A stretch of 50,419 nucleotides of DNA from assembly GCA_022573815.1 (NCBI GenBank), contig JACZTG010000016.1:1-50419 (forward strand), read 5' to 3'. Positions within the stretch are counted from its first letter, which is position 1, and each line of letters begins with the position of its first letter. This document shows, one piece after another, positions 26,357 to 35,523 of the stretch. The notes under the pieces were generated by a model. That model saw only the letters and a program-made list of their open reading frames with translations, was not told the origin of the DNA and did not search any database. The translations under genes were made by a program, and so were the position numbers. This stretch comes from Candidatus Neomarinimicrobiota bacterium. Lineage in GTDB: Bacteria; Fidelibacterota; SORT01.

Positions 26357-28231
26357 ATGAGTAAGAAAAACGGTGGGAATCTACCGACAACCGATCCGAA
26401 CGATACATTAGAGAACATTAATTCCGTTACCATCCGATTTGCCGGAGATTCAGGTGACGGAATGCAACTTGCCGGAACTCAATTTACCGATACTACGGCA
26501 ATCTTTGGCAACGACCTAAGCACGCTTCCCGATTTCCCGGCTGAAATACGGGCGCCTGCCGGTTCTCTGCCGGGAGTTAGCGGCTTTCAAATATGTTTCT
26601 CAAGCTCGGATGTAATGACTCCGGGTGATGAGCCGGATGCAATGGTAATTATGAATCCCGCTGCGCTTAAAGTGAACTATAAAGATTTGCAGCAAGGTGG
26701 AATATTGATTGTCAACGAAGATGCGTTCAAAGCTGTAAATCTCCAAAAGGCCGGGTATGATACTTCACCTCTTGAAGACGGTTCTCTATCTGATTATAGA
26801 CTCATCAAAATTCCGATTACTAAATTAACTTTAAACGCCCTCGAAGAATTTGATCTGACTAATAAAATAAAAGAACGTTCAAAAAACTTTACCGCGCTCG
26901 GCATCATTTTCTGGTTGTATAGCAGATCGCTGGAACACACTATCAAATGGGTGAATGAAAAGTTCGCCAAGGTTCCTAAGGTTGCTGATGCAAATATCAC
27001 AGCTCTGAAAACCGGTTACAATTTCGCTTCCACTGCACGGATATTTTCAGGTCACTACGCTGTTAAAAAAGCGAAGATGAAACCCGGTGTTTACCGAAAT
27101 ATAACGGGTAATGAAGCAACTGCTCTCGGATATGTTACAGCTTCCCAGCTGACAAAGACTCAGCTTGTTTACGCGTCTTACCCTATTACGCCCGCAAGTG
27201 ATATTCTGCACGAACTTTCCAAACACAAATCTTTTGGAGTAAAAACAATCCAGGCTGAAGACGAAATCGCTGCTGTTTGTGCTGCCATCGGAGCAAGCTA
27301 CTCAGGAAGCATTGGAATTACGGGAACGAGCGGACCGGGTCTTGCGCTAAAAAGTGAAGCCATAAATCTCGCTCTGATTACAGAATTGCCTTTGATTATT
27401 TCAAACGTGCAAAGAGGAGGCCCAAGTACCGGACTTCCCACAAAAACCGAGCAATCCGATTTACTTCAAGCTATGTACGGACGCAACGGTGACTCGCCAT
27501 TGCCAATTGTAGCAGCCTCCACTCCCGGAGATTGTTTTTATATGGCTTACGAAGCTGTACGGCTCGCTTTTAGGGCAATGTGTCCGGTAATTTTCCTATC
27601 CGACGGTTATCTGGGGTCGGGAGCAGAACCGTTCTTAATACCTGATTTAAAAGACTTGCCACCGATTGAGATTACAAGGCATAAAGATCCTAAAACTTTC
27701 CAGCCTTATCTTCGTGATAAAGAATCATTTTCTCGTCCACGAGCAATTCCCGGTACGCCGGGTCTTGAGCATAGGATTGGCGGATTGGAAAAAGCCGACG
27801 TTTCCGGCGATGTAAGCTATGACCCTCACAATCATGAACTCATGACCGAATACCGCCATAATAAAGTTGAAAGACTTGCTGATATTATTCCTTCTCTTAA
27901 GGTATCAGGCGAAAAATCAGGCAAAATTCTCGTCCTTGGTTGGGGCAGCACTTACGGAGCTATCACAGCAGCGGTCGAATTACATAGGAAAAAGGGGAAT
28001 AAAGTTTCAAACGCGCACCTAAATTATATCAATCCATTTCCCAAAAATCTTGCCAAAGTATTGGATTCATTTGAAAATATTCTCATGCCTGAGATCAATC
28101 GAGGTCAACTCGCTTTCATTATAAAAGCGAAATTTGAAAAGAAAGTGATACAACAGAATAAAGTTCAGGGTAAACCATTTATGATTCACGAAATTGTCGA
28201 TAAGATTCAGACTATATTGGATGGACAATAA
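26357..28231 (+). CDS. korA: 2-oxoglutarate:ferredoxin oxidoreductase, fused gamma-alpha subunit
   Basis: In this 624-residue protein the gamma domain comes first (RFAGDSGDGMQLAG, residues 28-41). The alpha/pyrimidine-binding domain then begins near residue 250 (GNEATALGYVTA, YPITPASDILHEL, and the GTSGPGLALKSEAI segment). With KorB it oxidatively decarboxylates a 2-oxoacid, most likely 2-oxoglutarate, to its acyl-CoA while reducing ferredoxin. The fused gamma-alpha plus separate beta layout is typical of KorAB in aerobes, microaerophiles and reverse-TCA organisms. korB starts 3 nt downstream. Another 2-oxoacid substrate is possible. Confidence 0.92.
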   Translation: MSKKNGGNLPTTDPNDTLENINSVTIRFAGDSGDGMQLAGTQFTDTTAIFGNDLSTLPDFPAEIRAPAGSLPGVSGFQICFSSSDVMTPGDEPDAMVIMNPAALKVNYKDLQQGGILIVNEDAFKAVNLQKAGYDTSPLEDGSLSDYRLIKIPITKLTLNALEEFDLTNKIKERSKNFTALGIIFWLYSRSLEHTIKWVNEKFAKVPKVADANITALKTGYNFASTARIFSGHYAVKKAKMKPGVYRNITGNEATALGYVTASQLTKTQLVYASYPITPASDILHELSKHKSFGVKTIQAEDEIAAVCAAIGASYSGSIGITGTSGPGLALKSEAINLALITELPLIISNVQRGGPSTGLPTKTEQSDLLQAMYGRNGDSPLPIVAASTPGDCFYMAYEAVRLAFRAMCPVIFLSDGYLGSGAEPFLIPDLKDLPPIEITRHKDPKTFQPYLRDKESFSRPRAIPGTPGLEHRIGGLEKADVSGDVSYDPHNHELMTEYRHNKVERLADIIPSLKVSGEKSGKILVLGWGSTYGAITAAVELHRKKGNKVSNAHLNYINPFPKNLAKVLDSFENILMPEINRGQLAFIIKAKFEKKVIQQNKVQGKPFMIHEIVDKIQTILDGQ

Positions 28232-28234
28232 ATT

Positions 28235-29269
28235 ATGGGGAATAATAATAGCAACGGTTCAACCAAAGCAACTCTGACTAAAGCTGATTTCCAATCGAAT
28301 AATGAAGTTCGATGGTGTCCCGGCTGCGGCGATTATTCAATTCTTTCACAGGTTCAGAAAGTATTGCCGACTCTCGGCGTTCCGAAAGAAGATTTCGTTT
28401 TTATATCCGGCATCGGTTGTTCAAGCCGTTTTCCTTATTATATGGATACGTATGGATTCCACTCCATCCACGGCAGAGCCCTGCCAATTGCCACAGGAGT
28501 AAAAGTTTCGAATCCTAATCTATCCGTTTGGGTCATAACCGGCGACGGTGATGCTTTATCCATTGGTGGAAATCATTTTATACATGCTCTCAGAAGAAAT
28601 CCTGATATAAATATTTTACTGTTCAATAACCGTATTTACGGTCTGACTAAAGGACAATACTCCCCCACATCCGAAGTTGGAAAAGTAACGAAGTCGAGTC
28701 CTTACGGAAGTGTCGAGCAACCTATTCGTCCGATAAATCTTGCTCTTGCAGCCGAAGCAACTTTTGTCGCGCGTTCTATTGACAGATGGCCCCATCATCT
28801 CGCCGATATTATCAAACGTGCTCATGAACATAAGGGTACGTCTTTAGTCGAAATATATCAAAATTGCAATATTTTCAACAACGGCGCTTTTTTCGATTAC
28901 ACAGAAAAAGATGTAAAAGATGATAATACTCTTATTCTTAGGGACGGGAAACCGCTTCTATTCGGAAGCAATGATGAAAAGGGAATCATCCTGGATGGTG
29001 TAACTCCTAAAGTGGTCGAACTCGGTAAGAAATATACAAAAAAAGACTTGCTCGTGCATCACGAAAACCAAGAATCGCCTGTGATGTCACACATTCTGGC
29101 AAATATAGAATTTTACGGTGGTCCCGTACCTGTTGGAGTTTTTCGCGCCATCGAAAGGCCGTGTTACGAAGATTCAATTGAAAATCAGATTAAGGATACT
29201 ATTACCAAGAACGGAAAAGGTGACCTTGAAAAGCTGATAATGGGACCGAATACCTGGAAAGTGAACTAA
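28235..29269 (+). CDS. korB: 2-oxoglutarate:ferredoxin oxidoreductase, beta subunit
   Basis: This 344-residue TPP- and Fe-S-binding subunit has WCPGCGDYS (27-35) for the cluster, GIGCSSRFPYY (about 60-70) and the TPP motif GDGDALSIGGNHF with NNRIYGLTKGQ downstream (about 99-135). It completes the KorAB complex. No delta-ferredoxin subunit gene is adjacent, so a separate ferredoxin must accept the electrons. Confidence 0.93.
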   Translation: MGNNNSNGSTKATLTKADFQSNNEVRWCPGCGDYSILSQVQKVLPTLGVPKEDFVFISGIGCSSRFPYYMDTYGFHSIHGRALPIATGVKVSNPNLSVWVITGDGDALSIGGNHFIHALRRNPDINILLFNNRIYGLTKGQYSPTSEVGKVTKSSPYGSVEQPIRPINLALAAEATFVARSIDRWPHHLADIIKRAHEHKGTSLVEIYQNCNIFNNGAFFDYTEKDVKDDNTLILRDGKPLLFGSNDEKGIILDGVTPKVVELGKKYTKKDLLVHHENQESPVMSHILANIEFYGGPVPVGVFRAIERPCYEDSIENQIKDTITKNGKGDLEKLIMGPNTWKVN

Positions 29270-29338
29270 AGGATTATCTTATTAATTCATAAATCTTTTA
29301 CGCTGTAGGCTCTTCAGATTATTTGACACCGGGTAATA

Positions 29339-30166
29339 TTGTCTCCCACACTGAAATTAGAAAAAGTAAACCTATTCTATCAGGATATAGGTTCAGGAAC
29401 TCCTGTCGTTCTCCTTCACGGTCTCACGTTATCAGGTTCAATGTGGAAACCTCAAATTGAAGATCTTTCTGAATCATTTAGATTGATAATTCCTGACTTG
29501 CGTGGTCATGGCAAATCGGTAGCTCCAAAGCACGGTTATACTATCCACCATTATGCCTCTGATATTAAAGATTTAATCTATCGATTAAATCTACGGAAGG
29601 TTCATCTCATCGGGCTTTCTCTCGGTGGTGCAATTGCAACCGAATTTTCCGCAGCGTATTCCTATCTGTTGCACTCAACTATCGTCATCAGTCCAATGCC
29701 TCCGAGGTTTATACCCGGTGATGATTGGGAAATTAAAATTTCAAAATTTCGCAAAGTTATGGCTAAAGACGGCGTTGAAAATGCCTTGGAAAATGTCTTG
29801 CTAAAAGAGTCGATATTCGGTAAAATAAATGTGGGATTAAACGAATGGATAGATCTTAAAAAGGCAATAAGGCAGTTTTCAGGCTATCCATTAAACGAAA
29901 AAGTTTCAATGGGAAATGACTCTCACCGTGTTATGGAATTATTGCAGGCATATGATAAACCATTTATGATTATCACCGGAGAAAATGATACTGAAATTTT
30001 TCATATTGCTGCAAATGCCTTGAAAACCGCTCTACCAAAGTCTCAAATGGTATCCATTAAAGACGCCGGGCATCTTTGCTCTATCGAACAGCCGGAAAAG
30101 ATAAACAGCATTATGCTGAAATTCCTAAATTCTGTAGAGACTAAAAGGAATTCGAATCACGAATGA
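29339..30166 (+). CDS. Alpha/beta hydrolase
   Basis: This 275-residue cytosolic hydrolase has the oxyanion-hole HG (VVLLHGLTLSG, about 22-32) and a nucleophile elbow GLSLGG (Ser near 93). The acid Asp lies in ITGENDTE (about 219) and the base His in DAGHLCSIE (about 244), a complete catalytic triad. It resembles 3-oxoadipate enol-lactonase/esterase-type enzymes, but the substrate is unknown. The start is TTG 29339. Its end overlaps the glutaredoxin-like gene by 4 nt (ATGA). Confidence 0.88.
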   Translation: MSPTLKLEKVNLFYQDIGSGTPVVLLHGLTLSGSMWKPQIEDLSESFRLIIPDLRGHGKSVAPKHGYTIHHYASDIKDLIYRLNLRKVHLIGLSLGGAIATEFSAAYSYLLHSTIVISPMPPRFIPGDDWEIKISKFRKVMAKDGVENALENVLLKESIFGKINVGLNEWIDLKKAIRQFSGYPLNEKVSMGNDSHRVMELLQAYDKPFMIITGENDTEIFHIAANALKTALPKSQMVSIKDAGHLCSIEQPEKINSIMLKFLNSVETKRNSNHE

Positions 30167-30402
30167 TTGAATTATACGAAACCGCATATTGCCCATTCTG
30201 TAGCATGGTTAAAGAGCAATTAGAAGAATTAAAATTGGAATACACTACTATCATTGTACCGTCTCCGCTTCACCAAAGGCAAATTGTTCAGGATATATCC
30301 GGGCAATCTTTAGTTCCTGTCATTGTTGACGGGGATGAGGTAATAAATGATTCTCGGAGGATTATCGAATATCTTTCTGACAAATATTCGAGTTCCAATT
30401 GA
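30163..30402 (+). CDS. Glutaredoxin-like / GST N-terminal-domain protein
   Basis: A 79-residue single thioredoxin-fold protein. It has the redox motif CPFC (residues 10-13), the cis-Pro in SLVPVIVDG (about 47-55) and the ending SRRIIEYLSDKY. It suits thiol-disulfide exchange or glutathionylation in the cytosol. It is translationally coupled to the preceding hydrolase through the ATGA overlap. Confidence 0.85.
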   Translation: MIELYETAYCPFCSMVKEQLEELKLEYTTIIVPSPLHQRQIVQDISGQSLVPVIVDGDEVINDSRRIIEYLSDKYSSSN

Positions 30403-30421
30403 TGATAGTAAATTCAGGATA

Positions 30422-31693
30422 TTGAAAATTTATGTTCTATTATTGTCGCTTCTTATTCTATCAGCAGTTACGGTTAAGGGGCAAAAGAGCAAAATGATAA
30501 ATACGATTAAAATAAATTCGGGTAAGATAACTGAAGATGTAGTGAAATGGCGAAGGCAGCTTCATGAGAATCCTGAACTATCAAACGAAGAGAAAAAAAC
30601 TTCAAAATTTGTTGAATCAGAATTAAAAAAATTCGGTCTCAAACCCGTCAGCGGAATTGCTAAAACAGGAGTTGTTGCGGTTCTCGAAGGAGGAAAACCG
30701 GGGCCTGTCATTGCTGTAAGAGCCGATATGGATGCTCTTCCTATTGAGGAAAAAACAGGTTTGAAATTCAGCTCTAAAAACAGTGGAGTTATGCACGCGT
30801 GTGGTCACGATTTTCATACATCTATTTTGCTGGGTGTCGCTAAAGTTCTAACGGAACTGAAAGATGAAATTCCCGGAAAAATTAAATTTATATTTCAGCC
30901 GGCGGAAGAAGCTCCATCAGGTCAGATGGTAGGCGCTCGCCTAATGGTTAAAGAAGGTGTATTGAATAACCCGGACGTTGAAGCAATTTTCGGGTTGCAT
31001 GTTGATACCAACCTTGAAGTCGGCTCTCTTGGATATGTATCGGGACCTTTTATGGCATCCAGCGATCTCTTTAAAATCACTATCAAGGGGAAGCGGGCTC
31101 ACGGTGCTTACCCCTGGAAAGGAATTGATGCTATTGTTGTCGCTTCTGAAGTTGTTACCTCTCTTCAAAATATTGTCAGCAGAAAAATCGACGCACGTAA
31201 ACCGGTGGTAATAACTGTGGGGAAAATAAATGGCGGTGAAGGTTTCAATATCATAGCCGACAAAGTCATATTGGAAGGTACAGTTCGAACTCTCGACCCC
31301 GTTGCTCATAAAAGAATTCCTACTTTGATGGAAGAAATAATTAAAGGTATAACATCGGCGCATGGTGCGTCGTATGAATTCGATTACACCAATGGCGCGC
31401 CTGTTACCGTTAATGATCCCGAATTAACGGCACTGTCCGTTCCTTTCCTTGAGTCTGTATCAGGGGTTGATTCAGTCCACGTAAACAGTCCTACAATGGG
31501 AGCAGAAGATTTTGCGTGGTTCGCTCAAGAAGTACCCGGTTTTTATTTTGATCTTGGTGTGCGAAACGAAGCTGAAGGAAAAATCTATGGAGTTCATACA
31601 GCTCTATTTAATCCTGATGAAGACGCTCTTGAAATCGGCGTAAGGACTATGGCTACCTTACTCATTGAATACCTATCAAATAATGCAAAGTGA
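30422..31693 (+). CDS. Secreted M20-family amidohydrolase/peptidase
   Basis: This 423-residue protein is homologous to hippurate hydrolases, N-acyl-amino-acid hydrolases and carboxypeptidase Ss1. The metal sites are ADMDALPI, HACGHDFHTS, FQPAEE, GLHVD and PTMGAEDFAWF. An N-terminal signal (MKIYVLLLSLLILSAVTVKGQ) places it in the periplasm or outside. The frame is open from ATG 30347, but that start precedes the signal by 25 residues and sits inside the glutaredoxin-like gene. TTG 30422 with AGGA just upstream is preferred. Probable role: releasing amino acids from N-acylated or peptide substrates. Confidence 0.87.
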   Translation: MKIYVLLLSLLILSAVTVKGQKSKMINTIKINSGKITEDVVKWRRQLHENPELSNEEKKTSKFVESELKKFGLKPVSGIAKTGVVAVLEGGKPGPVIAVRADMDALPIEEKTGLKFSSKNSGVMHACGHDFHTSILLGVAKVLTELKDEIPGKIKFIFQPAEEAPSGQMVGARLMVKEGVLNNPDVEAIFGLHVDTNLEVGSLGYVSGPFMASSDLFKITIKGKRAHGAYPWKGIDAIVVASEVVTSLQNIVSRKIDARKPVVITVGKINGGEGFNIIADKVILEGTVRTLDPVAHKRIPTLMEEIIKGITSAHGASYEFDYTNGAPVTVNDPELTALSVPFLESVSGVDSVHVNSPTMGAEDFAWFAQEVPGFYFDLGVRNEAEGKIYGVHTALFNPDEDALEIGVRTMATLLIEYLSNNAK

Positions 31694-31706
31694 AAATTGA
31701 AATCCG

Positions 31707-33242
31707 GTGAAATTTTTCTCTCCTGAACCAGAAGTAAAATTAACAAGGTATTTCAAAGAGCCGTATAAAAGTATTATTACAGCCGCTCGTACGTGCTATT
31801 CGTCATCCGGTATTATTGAAGATGACAAAATTAAACATAACTATCAAACGCTGGTCAAAGACCTTCATAAAGCAGGTCACCACACAACTTTTCAGCACGC
31901 ACAATTTCAATTTACTATCTCAAATGTATCCCGTCACGCTGTTTGGTCATTTCTTCATAGCCACCCATTTTATAATTCGGAGCAGGTAAGCCAGCGGTAT
32001 GTAACTGTAAAACCGGGAAATGTCTCCATTCCGCCGCTCAGCACAAAAGGGCGTTCGATTTATGAAGGCACGGTGCTAATGCAGATGAAAGCCTACGAGA
32101 ATTTGAGGAAAGAACTATTTAAAGCGACTTCTGTTGAGTATTTCAGACGATTTCCGGGCAGAATAAAAATAGCCGATAAATTTGAAAAAGAGATTGAAAA
32201 GAAGACTCAGGAAATCGCCCGTTACGTTCTTCCTATATCTACTTTCACTTATCTATATCATACCGTAAGCGCCTTAACGGTATTACGCTACCAAAGAATT
32301 TGCAATCTATATGATGCTCCTTTCGAACAAAAAATAATAGCGGATAAGATGGCGGCAGAGCTGTTAAAAATCGACCCTGATTACCGGATTATTTTTGAAG
32401 AGCCCATTGACATCAGTCAACTTCCCGAATATCAAATACTGAACAACGGTACGACCCGAAATCCAGCTGACTTCAGAAAAGAATTCGATGACAGTCTTGA
32501 TAACAAGACTTCCCGCTTAATTGATTATAAGATTCGAAATCAAGAGAGTATTGCTGATTCTGTCAGGGAAATATTGGGTCTCACAAAATCGATGATGGAT
32601 GATAATTCTGCAATTGAGATGGCTGTCAATCCAGCGCGAAACAGTATTTTCGGAGAAAAATTAAATCTTTCTACTCACGATAAACTTACCCGGGCAATGT
32701 ATCACGCCAGCTATACGTTTAGAAAAAAAATAAGTCACACGGCTGATTCTCAGGACCAGAGACATCGGATGACACCCGGTTCGCGCCCGGTTTTGGTGGC
32801 GCATATGGACGATACGCCGGATTACGAAACTCCTGCACTCATCAGGGAAAGTAAAACAGCCTCCGCAATTTACAAAGAGACTATGGACAGAACCTGGGAT
32901 GCAATTACAAAATTGCGGTCTCTCAACGAATCGGATGAATTCACTGCCTACTTACTTCCGAATGCCGTGTCAATTCGATTCACAGAATCCTCAGATCTTT
33001 TGAACTTGCATCATAAGCATGCCATGAGACTCTGTTACAATGCTCAGGAAGAAATTTGGAAAGCTTCGTTAGAAGAAGCTCTTCAAATTACAGAAGTAAA
33101 CCCGATTATAGGAAAATATCTCCTCCCTCCATGCACATTAAGAAAAATCTCCGGATCAAAACCTTACTGTCCCGAAGGAAAACGATATTGCGGAGAACCT
33201 GTCTGGAATTTCGAACGAGAAAATTACAATAGGATTATTTGA
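31707..33242 (+). CDS. thyX: Two-domain ThyX-family flavin-dependent thymidylate synthase
   Basis: The 511-residue protein is about twice the length of classical ThyX, with two ThyX-like halves. In the first half the RHRxxSxNExSxRY signature is altered: RHAVWS (76-81), then about seven extra residues, then SEQVSQRY (91-98). The second half has SHTADSQDQRHRMTPG near 345-360. ThyX makes dTMP from dUMP with FAD, NADPH and methylene-tetrahydrofolate. The start is GTG 31707. No thyA is in the window. The assignment is to the family; activity with altered motifs is inference. Confidence 0.8.
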   Translation: MKFFSPEPEVKLTRYFKEPYKSIITAARTCYSSSGIIEDDKIKHNYQTLVKDLHKAGHHTTFQHAQFQFTISNVSRHAVWSFLHSHPFYNSEQVSQRYVTVKPGNVSIPPLSTKGRSIYEGTVLMQMKAYENLRKELFKATSVEYFRRFPGRIKIADKFEKEIEKKTQEIARYVLPISTFTYLYHTVSALTVLRYQRICNLYDAPFEQKIIADKMAAELLKIDPDYRIIFEEPIDISQLPEYQILNNGTTRNPADFRKEFDDSLDNKTSRLIDYKIRNQESIADSVREILGLTKSMMDDNSAIEMAVNPARNSIFGEKLNLSTHDKLTRAMYHASYTFRKKISHTADSQDQRHRMTPGSRPVLVAHMDDTPDYETPALIRESKTASAIYKETMDRTWDAITKLRSLNESDEFTAYLLPNAVSIRFTESSDLLNLHHKHAMRLCYNAQEEIWKASLEEALQITEVNPIIGKYLLPPCTLRKISGSKPYCPEGKRYCGEPVWNFERENYNRII

Positions 33243-33304
33243 ATATGTTTGCTTCTAAGATCATAGCTGATTATCATTACAACCAGTTGAAACCGGAGGA
33301 ATAA

Positions 33305-33598
33305 ATGCCAACTGCAAAGGTTCTCGAAGTTATAGATGGAAAATCACTTATGATTGGCCCTAAATGGGAACATAACGATATGGCGGGCTTTATCCTTATC
33401 TTGAAAAACGTGAATACACCGGCACGCGGTGAATCAGGCGGTACCGAAGCTCGTGATGCGCACGAAAAAATCTGCACTGGGAAAAACATCCGTTACGAAG
33501 GTGATGAAATCGACATACATAGAAGGTTAATTGCGGAAGTGTCAATCAAGGGTGTTTCAGTTAACGAAACTATGAGAGAACTCGGTTACCGCACATAA
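33305..33598 (+). CDS. Short SNase-like (thermonuclease fold) protein
   Basis: A 97-residue protein resembling an OB-fold staphylococcal nuclease core. Motifs are VLEVIDGKSLMIG, LKNVNTPARGESGGTEARDA, IDIHRRLIAEVSIKGVSVNETMRELGY. It has no signal peptide and is shorter than secreted nucleases, lacking the C-terminal helices. Of the catalytic Arg-Glu-Arg set only some positions can be matched, so nuclease activity is uncertain. GGAGGA lies just upstream of ATG 33305, 62 bp after thyX. Confidence 0.7.
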   Translation: MPTAKVLEVIDGKSLMIGPKWEHNDMAGFILILKNVNTPARGESGGTEARDAHEKICTGKNIRYEGDEIDIHRRLIAEVSIKGVSVNETMRELGYRT

Positions 33599-33658
33599 AT
33601 AGTTACGCCTATCTATAGTGATTTAACAAATCCGTTTTAAATCTTTGATTGAGTAAAA

Positions 33659-34756
33659 TCAGATCTTAAATGCTCGCCGCAAAATCGCAGCCACATCATT
33701 AATACTGAAGTTCGCTAACGCATTAACTGTTAGCGAGTCATTCAAGCCTTTATCAAATGGCAAATTAATATACTCCAATCCAAGTGAAATTCGGTTACCG
33801 AGTATCGGGAATTTTCCCCTAATCAATGAACCATCAACAGTATTAATGTTTGCCCCGGTAATTGGATCCTGAAGCTGAATTCCTATCGGCAATTCAAATG
33901 AAGTAACAAGATATTCAATAACGAAACTTCCCTTGGCTCCAACTACAGAAATTGGAAGACTTATTCGTCCTCCATATTGAAGTCTGTAAAATGAATCATT
34001 AACGTTTAAATATGTCGGAATTAACTCATCGGTGATTACTGTGAAGTTTTTTACACTCCATTCGGTGTAAAATGCAGGCCCAATATGAATACGGGCGAAT
34101 TTTATCTCCCAGTGCACACCCAATTTATAATGAAAGTCTTTAGGTATCGTAATAGACCGATTTTCTGAGACTGTATCAGGCGCATCGGAATTAAGCTCCA
34201 TCCCGGTTACGAGATATAAACTCGTTCTTCTTCCGATTTGAAAGAACTCGTAGTTTACATTATACTCGAATCTAAAATGACCGTTATCGCCAAATCCGTC
34301 ATTGTTATAAAATGCAGAGCCAAAACTTAATTCACCCGGCATCCTGTGCGCTTTATCGTATATTCTATTATTAAAAAACTGAAATGGAACAAACGGACTT
34401 CTCCTTATTGTTCCCTGATTAGGATTCAAAACAAATATTGGTGTATCTTTGACAAACTCAAACTCAAAAACATCAGGAAGTTTATTCGTTATTTCCTGAA
34501 CTAAATCTTCAATCGTTTCGATGTCCATATTTATGTAATTAAATTTATCCGTATGAACCAGTAATCCACTGAAATCTTTTATATTTATACTGAATTCTTC
34601 GTCGGTGAGGGTGAGAATTGCGGTTTCAAAACTATCAGGCGCTTGTGGAGTAAACTTGACAGATAGACCGACCGTCTTTTGTGCAATGGCTTGACCTGAG
34701 AACAAATACGCTGCTGTTAGAGAAATTAATAATATTTTTTGTACATTTTTATTCAT
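33659..34756 (-). CDS. Exported envelope protein of unknown function
   Basis: The predicted 365-residue protein has a clear signal peptide (ILLISLTAAYLFSGQAIAQ) after MNKNVQK. The N-terminal half is mixed (IETIEDLVQEITNKLPD). The C-terminal half is rich in alternating Tyr/Phe strands and Gly, suggesting an outer-membrane beta structure. The frame stays open to 34891, but the signal fixes the start at ATG 34756. I recognise no family. It is convergent with the SNase-like gene. Confidence 0.65.
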   Translation of the reverse strand: MNKNVQKILLISLTAAYLFSGQAIAQKTVGLSVKFTPQAPDSFETAILTLTDEEFSINIKDFSGLLVHTDKFNYINMDIETIEDLVQEITNKLPDVFEFEFVKDTPIFVLNPNQGTIRRSPFVPFQFFNNRIYDKAHRMPGELSFGSAFYNNDGFGDNGHFRFEYNVNYEFFQIGRRTSLYLVTGMELNSDAPDTVSENRSITIPKDFHYKLGVHWEIKFARIHIGPAFYTEWSVKNFTVITDELIPTYLNVNDSFYRLQYGGRISLPISVVGAKGSFVIEYLVTSFELPIGIQLQDPITGANINTVDGSLIRGKFPILGNRISLGLEYINLPFDKGLNDSLTVNALANFSINDVAAILRRAFKI

Positions 34757-34855
34757 TTGGTACCCCGTAAGAGGAATTATCGCAGAAAAATTTAGAACCT
34801 TAAGATAGTTGAACCTCTTTATACAATCAAGTATAGAATTACCTCTGACTCTATT

Positions 34856-34880
34856 GCAGTATATCATATCGCAATACTGC
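34856..34880. repeat. Inverted repeat GCAGTAT-N11-ATACTGC
   Basis: Perfect 7-bp arms separated by 11 nt, five bp before the FNR-like palindrome. A regulator operator is possible. Confidence 0.4.
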
Positions 34881-34884
34881 CTTA

Positions 34885-34898
34885 TTGACATAGGTCAA
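34885..34898. promoter_or_regulatory. FNR/CRP-superfamily-like palindrome (TTGAC-N4-GTCAA)
   Basis: A perfect 5+5 palindrome with the spacing of FNR/DNR boxes (consensus TTGAT-N4-ATCAA), located between the envelope gene and hsp20. The identity of the regulator is inference. Confidence 0.4.
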
Positions 34899-35058
34899 AT
34901 TTATATTATGCCATTCTGGCATTTTCAAATTATTGCCGTTCTTACATTAGTAGTGTATTATCAACGCTTTACGACTTTTGGCATAAAAGATGCATAAGTT
35001 AAAGGTGAATGAGCTTATGAAGAAAATATAGATAAACGAATAGAAAAGGAGAACTAAA

Positions 35059-35475
35059 ATGAACTTGATCAAATATAGACCCAGTACTTTACTGGATAGC
35101 ATATTCAACGACAGTTTCGGACTCTCTCCGCGATTTGCGGAAATCGGTTTCGAACCAAAAGTTGATGTAAGAGAAAACGATAAGGACTTCAGGATTTCTT
35201 TTGAGCTTCCCGGTGTGGAATCGAATGATGTTAAAATCGCATTGGAGAATGGGTTTCTTACAATAAGTGGTGAGAAAAAATTCAACGAGACCGATGAGAC
35301 CGCGAGTTCAAGAAGAATTGAACGTCGCTTCGGATCTTTCAAGAGATCGTTCAGGCTCAATGACGGAATTGATCAGAAAAAGATTTCGGCTGATTTCAAA
35401 AATGGTGTCTTGAATGTAATTGTCCCGAAAACTAAAGAATCGGTAAAGAAAGAGATCGAAATTAAGATAAACTAA
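35059..35475 (+). CDS. Hsp20/alpha-crystallin small heat-shock protein
   Basis: A 138-residue ATP-independent holdase chaperone. The alpha-crystallin domain runs from FEPKVDVRENDKDFRISFELPGV (about 32-54) to GVLNVIVPKTKE (about 116-127). The C-terminal extension is short (KKEIEIKIN), with a reduced I-x-I motif. AAAGGAG lies 8 nt upstream of ATG 35059. A strong rho-independent terminator follows at 35524-35559, so it is monocistronic. Confidence 0.93.
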   Translation: MNLIKYRPSTLLDSIFNDSFGLSPRFAEIGFEPKVDVRENDKDFRISFELPGVESNDVKIALENGFLTISGEKKFNETDETASSRRIERRFGSFKRSFRLNDGIDQKKISADFKNGVLNVIVPKTKESVKKEIEIKIN

Positions 35476-35523
35476 TCTCTCTAATAGAGTGATATTTCGA
35501 TAAATGAAAACGTATGCGGTGTA

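Larger units (their letters stand above)
34757..35058. other. 302-bp divergent spacer upstream of hsp20
   Basis: No gene is visible. The spacer holds an imperfectly understood set of palindromes: GCAGTAT-N11-ATACTGC (34856-34880), TTGAC-N4-GTCAA (34885-34898) and ATGCCA-N3-TGGCAT (34908-34922). It probably carries the promoters of the envelope gene (minus) and hsp20 (plus). I see no CIRCE element. Confidence 0.6.

Noticed and set aside
30347-30421. ATG 30347 as start of the M20 amidohydrolase
   Set aside because: It lies inside the glutaredoxin-like gene and adds 25 residues before a standard signal peptide.
33245-33304. 19-codon frame between thyX and the SNase-like gene with its stop touching the next ATG
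   Set aside because: No ribosome site of its own; probably chance around the GGAGGA that serves the SNase-like gene.
34947-35360. Long minus-strand frame over hsp20
   Set aside because: Antisense shadow of a clear Hsp20 gene, with no family match or ribosome site.
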